Shown here in pieces: positions 46,864-58,554 of a stretch of 64,000 nt of DNA. Source of the DNA: DALYJJ01 sp031969915 (lineage in GTDB: Bacteria; Acidobacteriota; Terriglobia; Bryobacterales; Bryobacteraceae); contig DALYJJ010000007.1 of the NCBI GenBank assembly GCA_031969915.1, positions 13,257 through 77,256 on the forward strand, in the 5' to 3' direction. The notes under the pieces were generated by a model, which was not told the origin of the DNA, did no database searches, and saw nothing but the letters and a program-made list of their open reading frames with translations. Position numbers and translations under genes: made by a program. The stretch's first letter is position 1. Each line of letters starts with the position of its first letter.

Positions 46864-47010
46864 ATGGCCAGACGCGGCCGGGCACTGTTCTTTCCGATCT
46901 TCTTCGGGCTCATCATCGCGCTCTTTGTGGGCATCATGCTCTACACCTGGCATGAGGCGAAGGCCGCCAACCCGGTGATCCTCGACGAGCGCGGCAATGT
47001 CCGCCGGTAA
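46864..47010 (+). CDS. 48-residue single-helix membrane protein
   Basis: An ATG one base after the ccoG stop opens a 48-residue ORF: basic start (MARRGRALFF), one membrane helix (PIFFGLIIALFVGIMLYTW), and a short charged tail ending NVRR. It lies exactly where ccoH or another small assembly protein is usually encoded, between ccoG and ccoI, and overlaps ccoI by 14 bases. It is much shorter than FixH/CcoH, so I do not give it that name. AGGAGC upstream serves as ribosome-binding site. Confidence 0.7.
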   Translation: MARRGRALFFPIFFGLIIALFVGIMLYTWHEAKAANPVILDERGNVRR

Positions 47011-49465
47011 CGCAGCCGCCCAGGCGGCGCGCGCTCTCTGCGACCTCTGCGGCTTGCCCGCGGGACACGATCCGCTCACCCGGCAGTTCTCCCGCGCGGA
47101 GCCCCAGCGGCGATTCTGCTGCCTGGGCTGCCTGAACGTCTACACGGTGCTCTCCGAAAGCGGGCTCATCGAGCAGGGCGCCGACTTCCGGCAGTCTGAA
47201 CTCTACCAGGAGAGCCTGCGGCTGGGCCTCATCTCGAATCGCGGCGCGGACGAGGCGAGCGGCGCGCGGCCGGCGATTCCCGATACCGCGGAAGTGCGCG
47301 AGTCCCTCTATCGCATCTCCGGCCTGTGGTGCTCTTCCTGCGGCTGGATCATCGAACACGCGCTCGCCCGCGAACACGGCGTCCGCGGGGCCGAGGTGCT
47401 CTTCACTTCGGATCTCCTCAAGGTGCGCTGGTGCCCGCAGTATCTTGCTCCGGAGCGCATCGCACAGCGCGTCGAATCGCTCGGCTACAAACTCAGCGAG
47501 TACACCGGCGAGCGCGACACAGACCGTGGTGAATGGCGCGACATGCTGTTGCGCCTGGGCATCGCCGGCGGGCTCTGGATGAACGTGATGCTCTTCAGCC
47601 TGGTGGTCTATGCGAGTTACTTCGAGGCAATCGCCGAAGCCGCGCATCGCTGGGTCCCGTTCATTCTCATGGCGCTGACCACACCGGTGGTGTTCTGGTC
47701 GGGCTGGCCGATCCTGCGCGTGGCGTTCCTCGGATTGCGCGCGCGCGCCATCCGCATGGAGGCGCTGGTGGCCACGGGCATTCTGGCCGCGTACGCCTAC
47801 AGCGTGGTGCAGGCCGTACAGGGCGGCCAGCATTACTATTTCGACACGGCGTGCGCCATCGTCACGCTGGTGCTGGCGGGGAAGGCGCTGGAACGGGGAG
47901 CGCGGGAGCGGACATCGCGCTCCATCGCGTTGCTCTATCGCCTGATGCCCCGGAAGGCGCGGCTGATGCGGGACGGGCGCGAGCGCTTCGTTGCCGCCGA
48001 GGCCGTGGAGCCCGGACTCGAGATCCTGGTCAAGCCGGGCGAGCGGATTCCGGTGGACGGCGTAGTGGTGAGCGGCGCTTCCGCGGTGGACGAATCCGTC
48101 TTGACGGGCGAGGCGGAGCCGCGGCCCAAGACCGTGGGCAGCGAGGTGGCGAGCGGCACGTGTAACGGCCCGGGCGTACTGGAGATTCGCGCCACGCGCA
48201 CCGGCGCGGACAGCACGCTCGCCCGGATCATTCGTTCCGTTGAATCGGCGATTCACGGGCGCACCGCGCTCGAACGCAGTGTGGACCGCGTGTCCCGCTA
48301 CTTCGTCCCCATCGTGATGGTGATCGCCGCCGCCACCTTCGGTTTCGGCGCGGCCCTGGGGCTCGCCCCCGTGGACGCCGGGATGCGGGCTATCGCGGTG
48401 CTCGTGATCGCCTGCCCCTGCGCGCTGGGAATCGCGACGCCGCTGGCCACCACGGCGGCCATCGGAGCGGCCTCTTCTCAAGGAATCCTGATTCGCGACG
48501 CCGCTGTTCTCGAAACATTCCGCAAGGTGGATGTTCTGGTGCTGGACAAGACCGGCACCGTGACGGAAGGGCGATTCGCGGTGCGGGAGGCAGAGGCGTC
48601 GCAGGAGTTGTTGGAGCAGGCCGCCGCGGTGGAGGCGGTGTCCGAACATCCTCTGGCCAGGGCGATCGTTGCCTACGCGGGGGAGCCGCGGGAGCGAGCC
48701 GGGCGTGCCGAAGTCCACGCGGGCCAGGGGATCAGCGGCGAGATCGCCGGGCGCCGCGTCACCGTGGGCAGCCGTGGGCTGATGGAGCAGCGGGGCTTCG
48801 CCGTGTCCGAGGCGCTGGCCCAACGGGCGTGCCGGTGGGAAGCGGAAGGCTCATCGGTGGTGTTCGCCGCTCGCGATGGAGTGGTGGAAGGCGCATTCGC
48901 GCTGGGCGACCGGATTCGCGCCGACGCTCCCGAGCTGCTCCGGCGGATGAGCGAACGGGGCGTCCGGACGGTGCTCCTCTCGGGTGACTCCGCGGCAGCC
49001 ACCGCCAAGCTTGCCTCTCGCCTGGGCATCGAACGCCATGAGGGCCAAGTGGCGCCGGCGGGCAAGGCCGCGTTTGTCGCCTCTCTGCGCAAAGACGGCA
49101 GTGTGGTGGCGATGGTGGGAGACGGCGTGAACGACGCGCCGGCCCTGGCCGCGGCGGACCTCGGTATCGCCATGGGGTCGGGCACGGACCTGGCGATGCA
49201 GGCTGCGCCGGTGGTGCTGATGAGCGATTCTCTGCTCCGCATCGCACAGGCCTTTGACATCGCGCGCGAGGCGTCCACCGTGGTCCGGCAGAACCTCTTC
49301 TGGGCCTTCTTCTACAACGCGGCGGGCATCGTGCTGGCGGTCACCGGGGTGCTCAACCCGATCATCGCCGCGGCCGCGATGGCGGTCTCGAGTTTGTCGG
49401 TGGTGGGCAACTCCCTGCGCCTGGGCTGGAAGGTTCGGTCCCATCGCGCAGCGGGCGGGTCCTAA
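46997..49465 (+). CDS. ccoI: Copper-translocating P-type ATPase CcoI (FixI)
   Basis: 822 residues. An N-terminal Cys cluster (CDLCGLPAG, RRFCCLGCLNVY) and a heavy-metal-associated domain with GLWCSSCGWIIEHAL are typical of CcoI. The P-type core is complete: VLTGEAEPRPKTVG actuator motif, CPCALGIATPLATT in the transport helix, DKTGTVTEG phosphorylation site, GDGVNDAPALAAADLGIAMG hinge. It delivers copper for the CuB site of cbb3 oxidase. It is the last gene of the operon; 77 bp separate it from the AraC regulator. Confidence 0.94.
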   Translation: MSAGNAAAQAARALCDLCGLPAGHDPLTRQFSRAEPQRRFCCLGCLNVYTVLSESGLIEQGADFRQSELYQESLRLGLISNRGADEASGARPAIPDTAEVRESLYRISGLWCSSCGWIIEHALAREHGVRGAEVLFTSDLLKVRWCPQYLAPERIAQRVESLGYKLSEYTGERDTDRGEWRDMLLRLGIAGGLWMNVMLFSLVVYASYFEAIAEAAHRWVPFILMALTTPVVFWSGWPILRVAFLGLRARAIRMEALVATGILAAYAYSVVQAVQGGQHYYFDTACAIVTLVLAGKALERGARERTSRSIALLYRLMPRKARLMRDGRERFVAAEAVEPGLEILVKPGERIPVDGVVVSGASAVDESVLTGEAEPRPKTVGSEVASGTCNGPGVLEIRATRTGADSTLARIIRSVESAIHGRTALERSVDRVSRYFVPIVMVIAAATFGFGAALGLAPVDAGMRAIAVLVIACPCALGIATPLATTAAIGAASSQGILIRDAAVLETFRKVDVLVLDKTGTVTEGRFAVREAEASQELLEQAAAVEAVSEHPLARAIVAYAGEPRERAGRAEVHAGQGISGEIAGRRVTVGSRGLMEQRGFAVSEALAQRACRWEAEGSSVVFAARDGVVEGAFALGDRIRADAPELLRRMSERGVRTVLLSGDSAAATAKLASRLGIERHEGQVAPAGKAAFVASLRKDGSVVAMVGDGVNDAPALAAADLGIAMGSGTDLAMQAAPVVLMSDSLLRIAQAFDIAREASTVVRQNLFWAFFYNAAGIVLAVTGVLNPIIAAAAMAVSSLSVVGNSLRLGWKVRSHRAAGGS

Positions 49466-49542
49466 CGCGGCGTTCGGGCTGTCGTCCGCGTTATTCCGTT
49501 TTCACGGTCGTGAAACATCGGCATGGTACTTACCTAAGGAAC

Positions 49543-50388
49543 ATGCACACTGGCATCGACAATCGCTTCTGGTTTACCGAGTCGCGTCAACTCGGCTTCC
49601 AGCGTTTCCGATACGAGCGCACGGTGTCGTATCCGGCGAGGCTGCAGGAAGAATACGTTGTGGTTCTCTGCCTGCGCGGCACACTGCACGTTGTGGAGGA
49701 GGGCGCGAGCCACACGTTGCGGCCGGGCGACGTGCTGATCGGCAACTCCTTTCAATGGCGCGCCAGCGAGTACGGCGCGCAGGGCGGCTGCGAGGGCCTC
49801 TCTCTCATCGCGTCGCCGCCGCTGGTGCGGCGCGCCTGCGCGATGCCCGCGGGCGAGGCGCCGGGCGTGGCGCCGATCTTCCGCGGCGTGCGCGATGGCG
49901 CCGCGCTGAAGCGAGTGGCCGAGGACGCACTGAGCGAACTGGACTCCGTCCACCCGGCGAGAGGCGAATTGCTCGACGCCCTCGGCCGTGAATTGCTGAT
50001 CCGCGCCGTCCGGCTCTGGCGAGAGCCCTCCGCCGGGCAGGCCGGCGGCGCCCGGATGCTGCCCCGCCGTCACTTTGTATCCGCGATCGATTACATGCAG
50101 ACCCGGGGCAAGAGCGAGTTCGCCGTGGAGAAAATGTGTGCGGATATCGGCCTGAACTCCGCCGACTTCAACCGTCTGTTCCGCAACTGCACGGGCCGGA
50201 CGCCGCTGCACGTATACAATTCGCTGCTCGCCGCCCGCGCCAGGCAGGCCCTCGAAACCGGGGAGGGTTCCGTCAAGGAGGTTTCCTACGGTCTCGGATT
50301 CGGCAGCCCCAGCCAGTTCACGTCGTTCTTCCGCCGGTTAACCGGACATTCACCAACCGAGTGCCGGGACCACGCGCGCCCTTTCTAA
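49543..50388 (+). CDS. AraC-family transcriptional regulator
   Basis: 281 residues from the ATG at 49543, preceded by TAAGGA six bases upstream; a further in-frame ATG at 49510 is less well placed. The N-terminal half has a cupin-like sensing domain (VVVLCLRGTLHVVEEGASHTL, RPGDVLIGNSFQW). The C-terminal AraC DNA-binding domain contains two helix-turn-helix units (FAVEKMCADIGLNSADFNRL, SVKEVSYGLGFGSPSQFTSF). It is followed by a large TonB-dependent receptor that it may control. Confidence 0.88.
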   Translation: MHTGIDNRFWFTESRQLGFQRFRYERTVSYPARLQEEYVVVLCLRGTLHVVEEGASHTLRPGDVLIGNSFQWRASEYGAQGGCEGLSLIASPPLVRRACAMPAGEAPGVAPIFRGVRDGAALKRVAEDALSELDSVHPARGELLDALGRELLIRAVRLWREPSAGQAGGARMLPRRHFVSAIDYMQTRGKSEFAVEKMCADIGLNSADFNRLFRNCTGRTPLHVYNSLLAARARQALETGEGSVKEVSYGLGFGSPSQFTSFFRRLTGHSPTECRDHARPF

Positions 50389-50442
50389 TTCCGGGGATTC
50401 TGGTCCGAATTTCAGGCGAATTGGAAACAGGAAACCCTCGAC

Positions 50443-50458
50443 TGGTACCTGAGTACCA
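50443..50458 (+). promoter_or_regulatory. Palindrome in the AraC-receptor intergenic region
   Basis: TGGTAC-CTGA-GTACCA is a 6-bp inverted repeat 70 bases before the receptor start. A related TGGTACTTACC (49524-49534) lies just upstream of the AraC gene, so both may be operator copies for the same regulator. Confidence 0.4.
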
Positions 50459-50528
50459 ACTACTCTAGGTTCATATTCTCGCTGCGCTGCGTTTCTCAAC
50501 TAACTGACCTGACCTGAGAGGTTGCTTC

Positions 50529-53500
50529 ATGAGTTTGCGATTTCTACTCCTTGCCATTAGTGTGTCCGCCTGCCTCGGCCAGACCGCCGGTGTCGTGTCG
50601 GGCATCGTGGAAGACCAAACGAAAGCCGCCATCCCCGGAGCCATCGTGTCCGTGAAGCCCCTGGTGGGCGGCGCCGCCCATTCGACGACTACGGACAATA
50701 CGGGCGCGTTCCGCTTCACGGGGATTGCGTTGGGCCGGTCCGAGCTGCAGGTCCAAATGCGCGGGTTCTCGATTTCGTCGACGGCCATCGACGTCACCGC
50801 GCAAGGGCTCACGAATCTGGTGGTTACGCTCAAGACGGGCGCGATGATCCAGGAAGTGAACGTGAACGCCGCCACCGAATTCCTGCAGACCGAGCGTGCT
50901 TCGCAGAGCACTGTGATCACTGCGCAACAGATTCAGAATCTTCCCACGGCCTCGCGCAATTACACGCACCTGATCGTAGGCGAGGCGGGTGTGGCCGCCC
51001 CGCTGCCCGACCGCACGGGCCGAGGGCTGAACATCACCACCACGCCCGGAGCGCAGGCCGACGACGCAACGCAATCGCTGAACCCAAGCGTCAACGGCGC
51101 GCGGCCCACGAACAACTCGCTGATGATCAATGGCGTTGACGCCACGAACATGATGAACGGCAATGGCAGCCTGGGCAACAACATCAACGTGCCGCTGGAC
51201 GCCCTGGAGGCGGTGGAGATGCAGACCGCTCTGTACTCCGCCACCACGGGCCGCAACGGCGGCGGCAACATCCAGATGGTCACCCGCTCCGGCAATAATC
51301 AGCTCCACGGCTCCGTGGCGCACTTCTTCCAGAATGAGAAGTTCAACGCGAACGACTTCTTCCTGAACCGCGGCGGGCGCGATCGGCCGAAGTTCCGCCG
51401 CAACGAATCGTACGCGGGAGTGGGCGGGCCGATCGTCAAGAACAAGACCTTCTTCTTCGCCGCCGTGCAGCGCACCGACTTCCTCACGGGCTTCGCCAAC
51501 CGCGCCATCGCCAATACCGCGATCCCGGCCGGACTGGGCGATGTGCGCACGCGGGAGTCGATCGCAAGCGTTGCGAACCAGTGGATGCAGTCCGGCCAGG
51601 CCGACAATTCCGCCTTCGCCGCCAACTTCCTGCGCACCATCCGCCAGTTCCCGGCCGATCAGGTGGCGGGCCTGGAACGCAAGTTCTTCACCAACGTTTC
51701 CAACGCGAACGCGCCCGTGCTGCGCCTGCTCACCGCGGCGGATATTCATCCGGTGGCCGTGAACGTGTTGAACCAGCAGCGGGATGGACGCTTCCTCCTG
51801 CCTTCCGCGAGCGCCGGAACGAACCTGCTCCCGGGCAATGGGACGTTCGGCCGCGAGATCGAACACATCCAGTCGTTCCCCACGTTCTTCAACTCGTGGT
51901 CCGGCTCGGGCACCCTGGAGCACAACTTCTCGAGCAACGACCGGCTACGCCTGAACTACATCAAGTCGCAACAGTTCGTCGAGGAGGCCTTCGGGTGGGC
52001 GAACTCCTCGCCGTCGCCCACGCTGGGGCTGACGCCCGGCTACGTTGCCTCGCTTTCCCACGTACACACGTTCAGCCCGTCGCTGATCAACGACCTGCGG
52101 GGTGGATTCTTCGAGCTTTACAACACGCGCATCTCCAAGTTCCGCGACATCAACAACTCGACGCTGGGCATTTTCAACCCGCTCGAGAAGGCGGTCGGCG
52201 GGCTTGCCGCGCTGATGCCCACCATCGACATCGTGACGCAGCGGGGGGGCGCCGGCATCGGCAACGCGTGGGACTTCTTTGACCGCCAGCGCAACGCCTA
52301 CATGATGGACACTATCACGCACATCCGCGGGTCCCATTCGCTCCAATTCGGCGCGGAACTCCGGCGCACCACCCTGGGCGGCGAATACATGGCGCGCACC
52401 AACGGGGACCTGGACTATCAGAACTGGGTGCTTTTCTTCACCGGGCACGGAGCATCGGGCGGCGGCTCGGATCTCGACCAGGGCGACACGCGCCGCAACT
52501 ACCGCACCTGGGACACCTCCCTTTTCCTGCAGGACGACTGGAAGGTGACGCGCAACTTCACGCTCAACCTGGGCCTGCGCTACGACTACTTCGGCTGGTT
52601 CCGCGAACTCAACGGCCGCATCGGCACCTACTTCAACCGTGAGGCGGCGGCCCGCGCGAACGTGCCCGAGGGCTATCACATCGCCCGGAATCACTTGATC
52701 TTCCAGCCGAACTTCAACCCGCTGGCGATGGGCCTCTACATCTCCCCGGAGGTTCCGCTGGACCTGCGGATGGTGCACCAGGCGCAGCGCGACACCATCT
52801 TCAGGCCGGACCGCAACAATCTTGCGCCGCGCCTGGGTTTCGCCTGGCAGCCGGGAATCGTGAAGCGGCTGGTTGTGCGCGGCGGGTACGGCCTCTATTA
52901 CGAGCGGCCCTCCGGCGCCTTCAAGAGCGACCTGCAGCTCTCTTCGCCGTTCTTCATTTACCAGAACGTGCCCGCGCCGCCGGATATGGCCGATCCCTAT
53001 CCGCGACTGAACATCAACCCGTTTACCATCCCGCTGAATGTCCGCATACAGCGCGACGCCAACGGCGGCGCGGCGTGGCGGCGTTTCGACGGATCGCCGT
53101 TTCCACTCACCGAACCGTTCAGCGCCAAGAACTTCACCTTCATCGACCCCTTTATCCAGACGCCCTACACACAGCAGTGGACGCTCAACATCCAATACGA
53201 GCCCTGGGCGGGCAACGTGTTCGATATCCGCTACGTCGGAACACGCGGCGTGGGCCTTTTCGCCAAGATCAACATGGCGCAGCCGGTCGACCCGCGCGTG
53301 ACGCCGGTGAACGGCTTCACCAACATCCGCACTGCCACCGGAGCCCTTCTCAACCCCGATTTCTTCGTGCCTTCCGAGTACCTCGGCCTGGGGCGCGCCA
53401 ACGGCTTCCGGCTGCTCTCCAACTGGGCGAACTCCAACTATCACGGTCTCCAGGCGATGTTCCGGCGGCGCTTCCAGAACAACCTGCTGGTGAATGCCGC

Positions 53501-54155
53501 CTACACCTGGGCCAAGACGCTGGACAACATTTCGAGCAACGGCGGCGTGGTGGAGCACGACGCGCGGCGCATCGCCAATAATCGCGGTCCGGCGGACTTC
53601 GACCGCACGCATCGCCTGACGCTCGCCTACATCTACCAGTTCCCCGTCCTGCGCTCCAACCGAGTCCTGGGCGCGGTGGCAGGCGGCTGGAGCCTGAACG
53701 GCATGCTGACTCTACAAAGCGGCTCGCCGTTCTCGGCGGTCGGCGGCGCGGCGGCGAACGCCTACTGGGCGCAAGTGGGCCGAACCCGCGTCGACTTCGT
53801 GGCCAACAAGACCGCGGCCGACGCGCGAAAGACGGGTTCGGTACAAAGCCGCATCGACCAGTTCTTCGATCCCACCGTATTCATGAACTCGGACGACCGC
53901 TGGGGCAACACGGGCCGCAACATCCTGCGCGGGCCGGTGCAGCGCCAGTTCGACTTCGCACTCGCCAAAAGCATTCGCTTTACCGAAGTGGTGAACTGCG
54001 AGCTGCGCTGGGAACTCTTCAACGCGTTCAACCAGCCCACGTTCTCGAATCCGAACGCAACGCTACCCGCGGCCGGGTTCGGTACGATGGGCGCAATCAC
54101 CTCCACCATCGGCGGCCCACGCACAATGCAGGTGGCGGTTCGCGCCCGGTTTTAG
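50529..54155 (+). CDS. Oar-like TonB-dependent outer-membrane receptor
   Basis: 1208 residues, preceded by GAGAGG. Signal peptide ends at SACLGQ. A carboxypeptidase-regulatory domain covers residues ~20-100 (VSGIVEDQTKAAIPGAIVSV), then plug (QQIQNLPTASRNYTHLIVGE, RNGGGNIQMVTRSGNNQLHG) and a barrel that ends in RARF. It differs clearly from the receptor at 25332-28382 and is ~190 residues longer. The following phosphoesterase gene is 18 bp away and likely co-transcribed; together with the AraC gene this forms an uptake or phosphate-ester locus. Confidence 0.9.
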   Translation: MSLRFLLLAISVSACLGQTAGVVSGIVEDQTKAAIPGAIVSVKPLVGGAAHSTTTDNTGAFRFTGIALGRSELQVQMRGFSISSTAIDVTAQGLTNLVVTLKTGAMIQEVNVNAATEFLQTERASQSTVITAQQIQNLPTASRNYTHLIVGEAGVAAPLPDRTGRGLNITTTPGAQADDATQSLNPSVNGARPTNNSLMINGVDATNMMNGNGSLGNNINVPLDALEAVEMQTALYSATTGRNGGGNIQMVTRSGNNQLHGSVAHFFQNEKFNANDFFLNRGGRDRPKFRRNESYAGVGGPIVKNKTFFFAAVQRTDFLTGFANRAIANTAIPAGLGDVRTRESIASVANQWMQSGQADNSAFAANFLRTIRQFPADQVAGLERKFFTNVSNANAPVLRLLTAADIHPVAVNVLNQQRDGRFLLPSASAGTNLLPGNGTFGREIEHIQSFPTFFNSWSGSGTLEHNFSSNDRLRLNYIKSQQFVEEAFGWANSSPSPTLGLTPGYVASLSHVHTFSPSLINDLRGGFFELYNTRISKFRDINNSTLGIFNPLEKAVGGLAALMPTIDIVTQRGGAGIGNAWDFFDRQRNAYMMDTITHIRGSHSLQFGAELRRTTLGGEYMARTNGDLDYQNWVLFFTGHGASGGGSDLDQGDTRRNYRTWDTSLFLQDDWKVTRNFTLNLGLRYDYFGWFRELNGRIGTYFNREAAARANVPEGYHIARNHLIFQPNFNPLAMGLYISPEVPLDLRMVHQAQRDTIFRPDRNNLAPRLGFAWQPGIVKRLVVRGGYGLYYERPSGAFKSDLQLSSPFFIYQNVPAPPDMADPYPRLNINPFTIPLNVRIQRDANGGAAWRRFDGSPFPLTEPFSAKNFTFIDPFIQTPYTQQWTLNIQYEPWAGNVFDIRYVGTRGVGLFAKINMAQPVDPRVTPVNGFTNIRTATGALLNPDFFVPSEYLGLGRANGFRLLSNWANSNYHGLQAMFRRRFQNNLLVNAAYTWAKTLDNISSNGGVVEHDARRIANNRGPADFDRTHRLTLAYIYQFPVLRSNRVLGAVAGGWSLNGMLTLQSGSPFSAVGGAAANAYWAQVGRTRVDFVANKTAADARKTGSVQSRIDQFFDPTVFMNSDDRWGNTGRNILRGPVQRQFDFALAKSIRFTEVVNCELRWELFNAFNQPTFSNPNATLPAAGFGTMGAITSTIGGPRTMQVAVRARF

Positions 54156-54173
54156 GGGTAACGAGGAGAACTC

Positions 54174-56714
54174 ATGACGCGCAAGCTCACGCTGGCGGCC
54201 CTTGCGGTTTGCGGCCTGCTCGCTCAGACCCAGGATCGGCCGGTGCGGGCGGTTACCGATCCGGGCGTAATCACCACCCGCCAGGCGATCACCCCGGCCG
54301 GTGTGTCGTCGATCTTCCAGGGCCGCGTGTACGGCGCGGCCTGGGACCCTTCAGGCAGCCGCGTCTGGGTGCTCCTCGCCAACAGCGTGCTGAGCCTGGA
54401 CTGGCGCAAGAACGCGGTGCTCGCGCGCCTTCCGCAGGACGGCACGCCGGGAAACCAGGCCATCGCCGCCGCCGCGGGACGAGTCTTCGTTGGCAACTCC
54501 TCGCGTCAGACGGGCGCGCAACTGGTGCGGGTGGAGGGGGACGCGGCCTCTGTCGTCGCGTCCTCGTTGGGCAAGTACAATCCGGGCGCGATCTCGCTGG
54601 CGCGGGATGGGGCCCTGGCCGTGATGCCGTTGGTCTGGGAGAACAAGGTCGTGGCGATCGACACGGCCACCGGAGCGGTGAAGGCCGCCGTGCCGGTGGG
54701 TGTCGCGCCGTGGGGAGCGGCGGTGAACGCGGCGGGGACAGTGGCCTTCGTCAGCAATCTCGGCGGACGCCTGGCGAAACCGGGCGAGGTGGCGGCGTCG
54801 CCAAAACAGAAAACAGATGAAATGATTCCCGTCGATGCGCGCGGCATCGCCTCGACGGGAACGGTGATGCGCGTGGATCTGGAGGCCGGCCAGGTCACAC
54901 ACACGATCAACACCGGTTTGCATCCGGTGGGTATGGCGCTCGACGAGAAGCGCAATCGCCTGTACGTGGCCAACGGGAACAGCGATACCGTCACCGTGGT
55001 GGACACCGGGCGCAACGCGGTGGCGGCCACCATCGATCTCCAGGTATTCGCCGTCAGGGCGAAGGGCGTCGCCCCAACGGCGCTCGCCCTCAGCGCCGAT
55101 GGTTCGCGGCTCTACGCCTCCTGCGGCGGCATCAACGCGGTGGCGGTGATCGATACCGCGAAGGCCGCGGTCCTGGGCCTGATCCCCACCGGCTGGTATC
55201 CCAACCATGTCGCGGTCAGCCCGGAGGGAACACACCTGGCGGTGACGTCGCTGTTGGGCGCGGGCTCCGGCTGGCGCGAAGAGCCGTCCCGGCGCTACGT
55301 GCACGCCAATCGCGGCGCCGTGCACATCGTGCCGATTCCAGGCGAGGCGCAACTGGCAAGCTACACGACCGCCGTCGCCGAGAACAATCGCATGCGGCTG
55401 CCGGGCACGGGAAGCCCGGCGATACGCGAAGCGGCGCGGGCCAATGCGAAGCCGGTGGCGATCCCCGCGCGCTCGGGCGAGCCCTCGCTGATTCAGCACG
55501 TGGTCTACATCATCAAGGAGAACCGCACCTACGACCAGGTGCTCGGCGATCTGCCGCAGGGCAACGGCGATCCGTCGCTGGTCATGTTCGGCCGCAACGT
55601 CACGCCGAACCAGCACGCCATCGCCGAGCGCTTCGTGCTCCTCGATAACACCTACGCCACGGGCGGCAACAGCGGCGATGGCCACCAGTGGGCCACCCAG
55701 GCCGCCGAGACCGGGTATTGCCTGTGGCCCGGCTACCAGGGCCGCAGCTATCCGTTCGACGGCAGCGACCCGATGGCCTACGCGTCGGGCGGCTTCATCT
55801 GGGATTACGCGTTGGCCGCGGGCAAGACGGTGAGGGTCTACGGCGAATACGCGGGCCGCATGGATGAACCGCCGGCGAGCGAACGGCTGGCCTTGCTGGA
55901 GCGCTGGAAGAAGGGCGAGGACTTCTCGTCGCTCTGGAAGATCCGCGCTCCGCTCGAGCCCCTCAACAAGATCCTCGCCGCGCATTTCCCGGCCTACACC
56001 AACGCCATTCCGGACGTTGCGCGCGCGCAGATCTTTCTCAAGGACCTCGCCGATTACGAAAAGAACAACAACCTGCCCAACCTGACCATCCTGCAACTGC
56101 CCAGCGACCATACGTTCGGAACCCGCCCCGGCGTTTCAACCCCCAGCGCGATGGTGGCGGACAACGATCTGGCGACCGGTCAGATTGTCTCGGCGCTTTC
56201 GAAGTCGAAGTTCTGGCCGGCGATGGCGATCTTCATCGTGGAAGACGACGCGCAGAACGGCGTGGACCACGTTGACGGCCATCGCATGCCCGCCTTCGTC
56301 GCCAGCCCGTACGCGCGCCGCGGGCATGTCGATTCGACGTTTTACTCGCACCAGAGTGTGCTGAAAACCATCGAGCTGATCCTCGGCCTGCCGACCATGT
56401 CGATCTTCGACCTGATCGCCAACGACATGCGGGCGAGCTTCACGGACACGCCGGATCTGGCGCCGTTTCAGGTCCTCGATGCGCAGTACGACCTGTTCGA
56501 GGTGACGCCGCAGGTCAGCGCGCTGCGCGGCAGGGCGCGCGACGCGGCGATCGCCTCAGAGCGCATGAACTGGTCCGTGCCCGATGCCGTACCGACGGAA
56601 CGGCTGAATCGCATCGTCTGGGGCGCCGTGCGGGGTTGGAGCACCCCCTATCCACGCACCAAGCGCGCTGTCTTCAGCCCACTGGCGGTGAACACCGAGG
56701 ATGACGACCGGTAG
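54174..56714 (+). CDS. Secreted YVTN beta-propeller/phosphoesterase protein
   Basis: 846 residues with a GAGGAG ribosome-binding site and signal peptide (LTLAALAVCGLLAQTQ). The N-terminal ~400 residues form a YVTN/YncE-type propeller (HPVGMALDEKRNRLYVANGN, PTALALSADGSRLYASCGGI, IPTGWYPNHVAVSPEGTHLA). The C-terminal half is an alkaline-phosphatase-superfamily phosphoesterase (VVYIIKENRTYDQVLGDL with the expected nucleophile region, DNTYATGGNSGDGHQWATQA, IVEDDAQNGVDHVDGHRMPA). Such two-domain proteins are frequent in Acidobacteria; related phosphoesterases include phospholipase C. Substrate unknown. Confidence 0.88.
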   Translation: MTRKLTLAALAVCGLLAQTQDRPVRAVTDPGVITTRQAITPAGVSSIFQGRVYGAAWDPSGSRVWVLLANSVLSLDWRKNAVLARLPQDGTPGNQAIAAAAGRVFVGNSSRQTGAQLVRVEGDAASVVASSLGKYNPGAISLARDGALAVMPLVWENKVVAIDTATGAVKAAVPVGVAPWGAAVNAAGTVAFVSNLGGRLAKPGEVAASPKQKTDEMIPVDARGIASTGTVMRVDLEAGQVTHTINTGLHPVGMALDEKRNRLYVANGNSDTVTVVDTGRNAVAATIDLQVFAVRAKGVAPTALALSADGSRLYASCGGINAVAVIDTAKAAVLGLIPTGWYPNHVAVSPEGTHLAVTSLLGAGSGWREEPSRRYVHANRGAVHIVPIPGEAQLASYTTAVAENNRMRLPGTGSPAIREAARANAKPVAIPARSGEPSLIQHVVYIIKENRTYDQVLGDLPQGNGDPSLVMFGRNVTPNQHAIAERFVLLDNTYATGGNSGDGHQWATQAAETGYCLWPGYQGRSYPFDGSDPMAYASGGFIWDYALAAGKTVRVYGEYAGRMDEPPASERLALLERWKKGEDFSSLWKIRAPLEPLNKILAAHFPAYTNAIPDVARAQIFLKDLADYEKNNNLPNLTILQLPSDHTFGTRPGVSTPSAMVADNDLATGQIVSALSKSKFWPAMAIFIVEDDAQNGVDHVDGHRMPAFVASPYARRGHVDSTFYSHQSVLKTIELILGLPTMSIFDLIANDMRASFTDTPDLAPFQVLDAQYDLFEVTPQVSALRGRARDAAIASERMNWSVPDAVPTERLNRIVWGAVRGWSTPYPRTKRAVFSPLAVNTEDDDR

Positions 56715-56748
56715 CGCGCAGCGAAGATCGAAACCGGATCGCAGAGGT

Positions 56749-58541
<1,793 letters not shown>

Positions 58542-58554
58542 GATGAGCCTTCGA

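Noticed and set aside
51945..53612. 555-residue antisense frame in the second receptor gene
   Set aside because: Shadow of a 1208-residue receptor with family motifs throughout.
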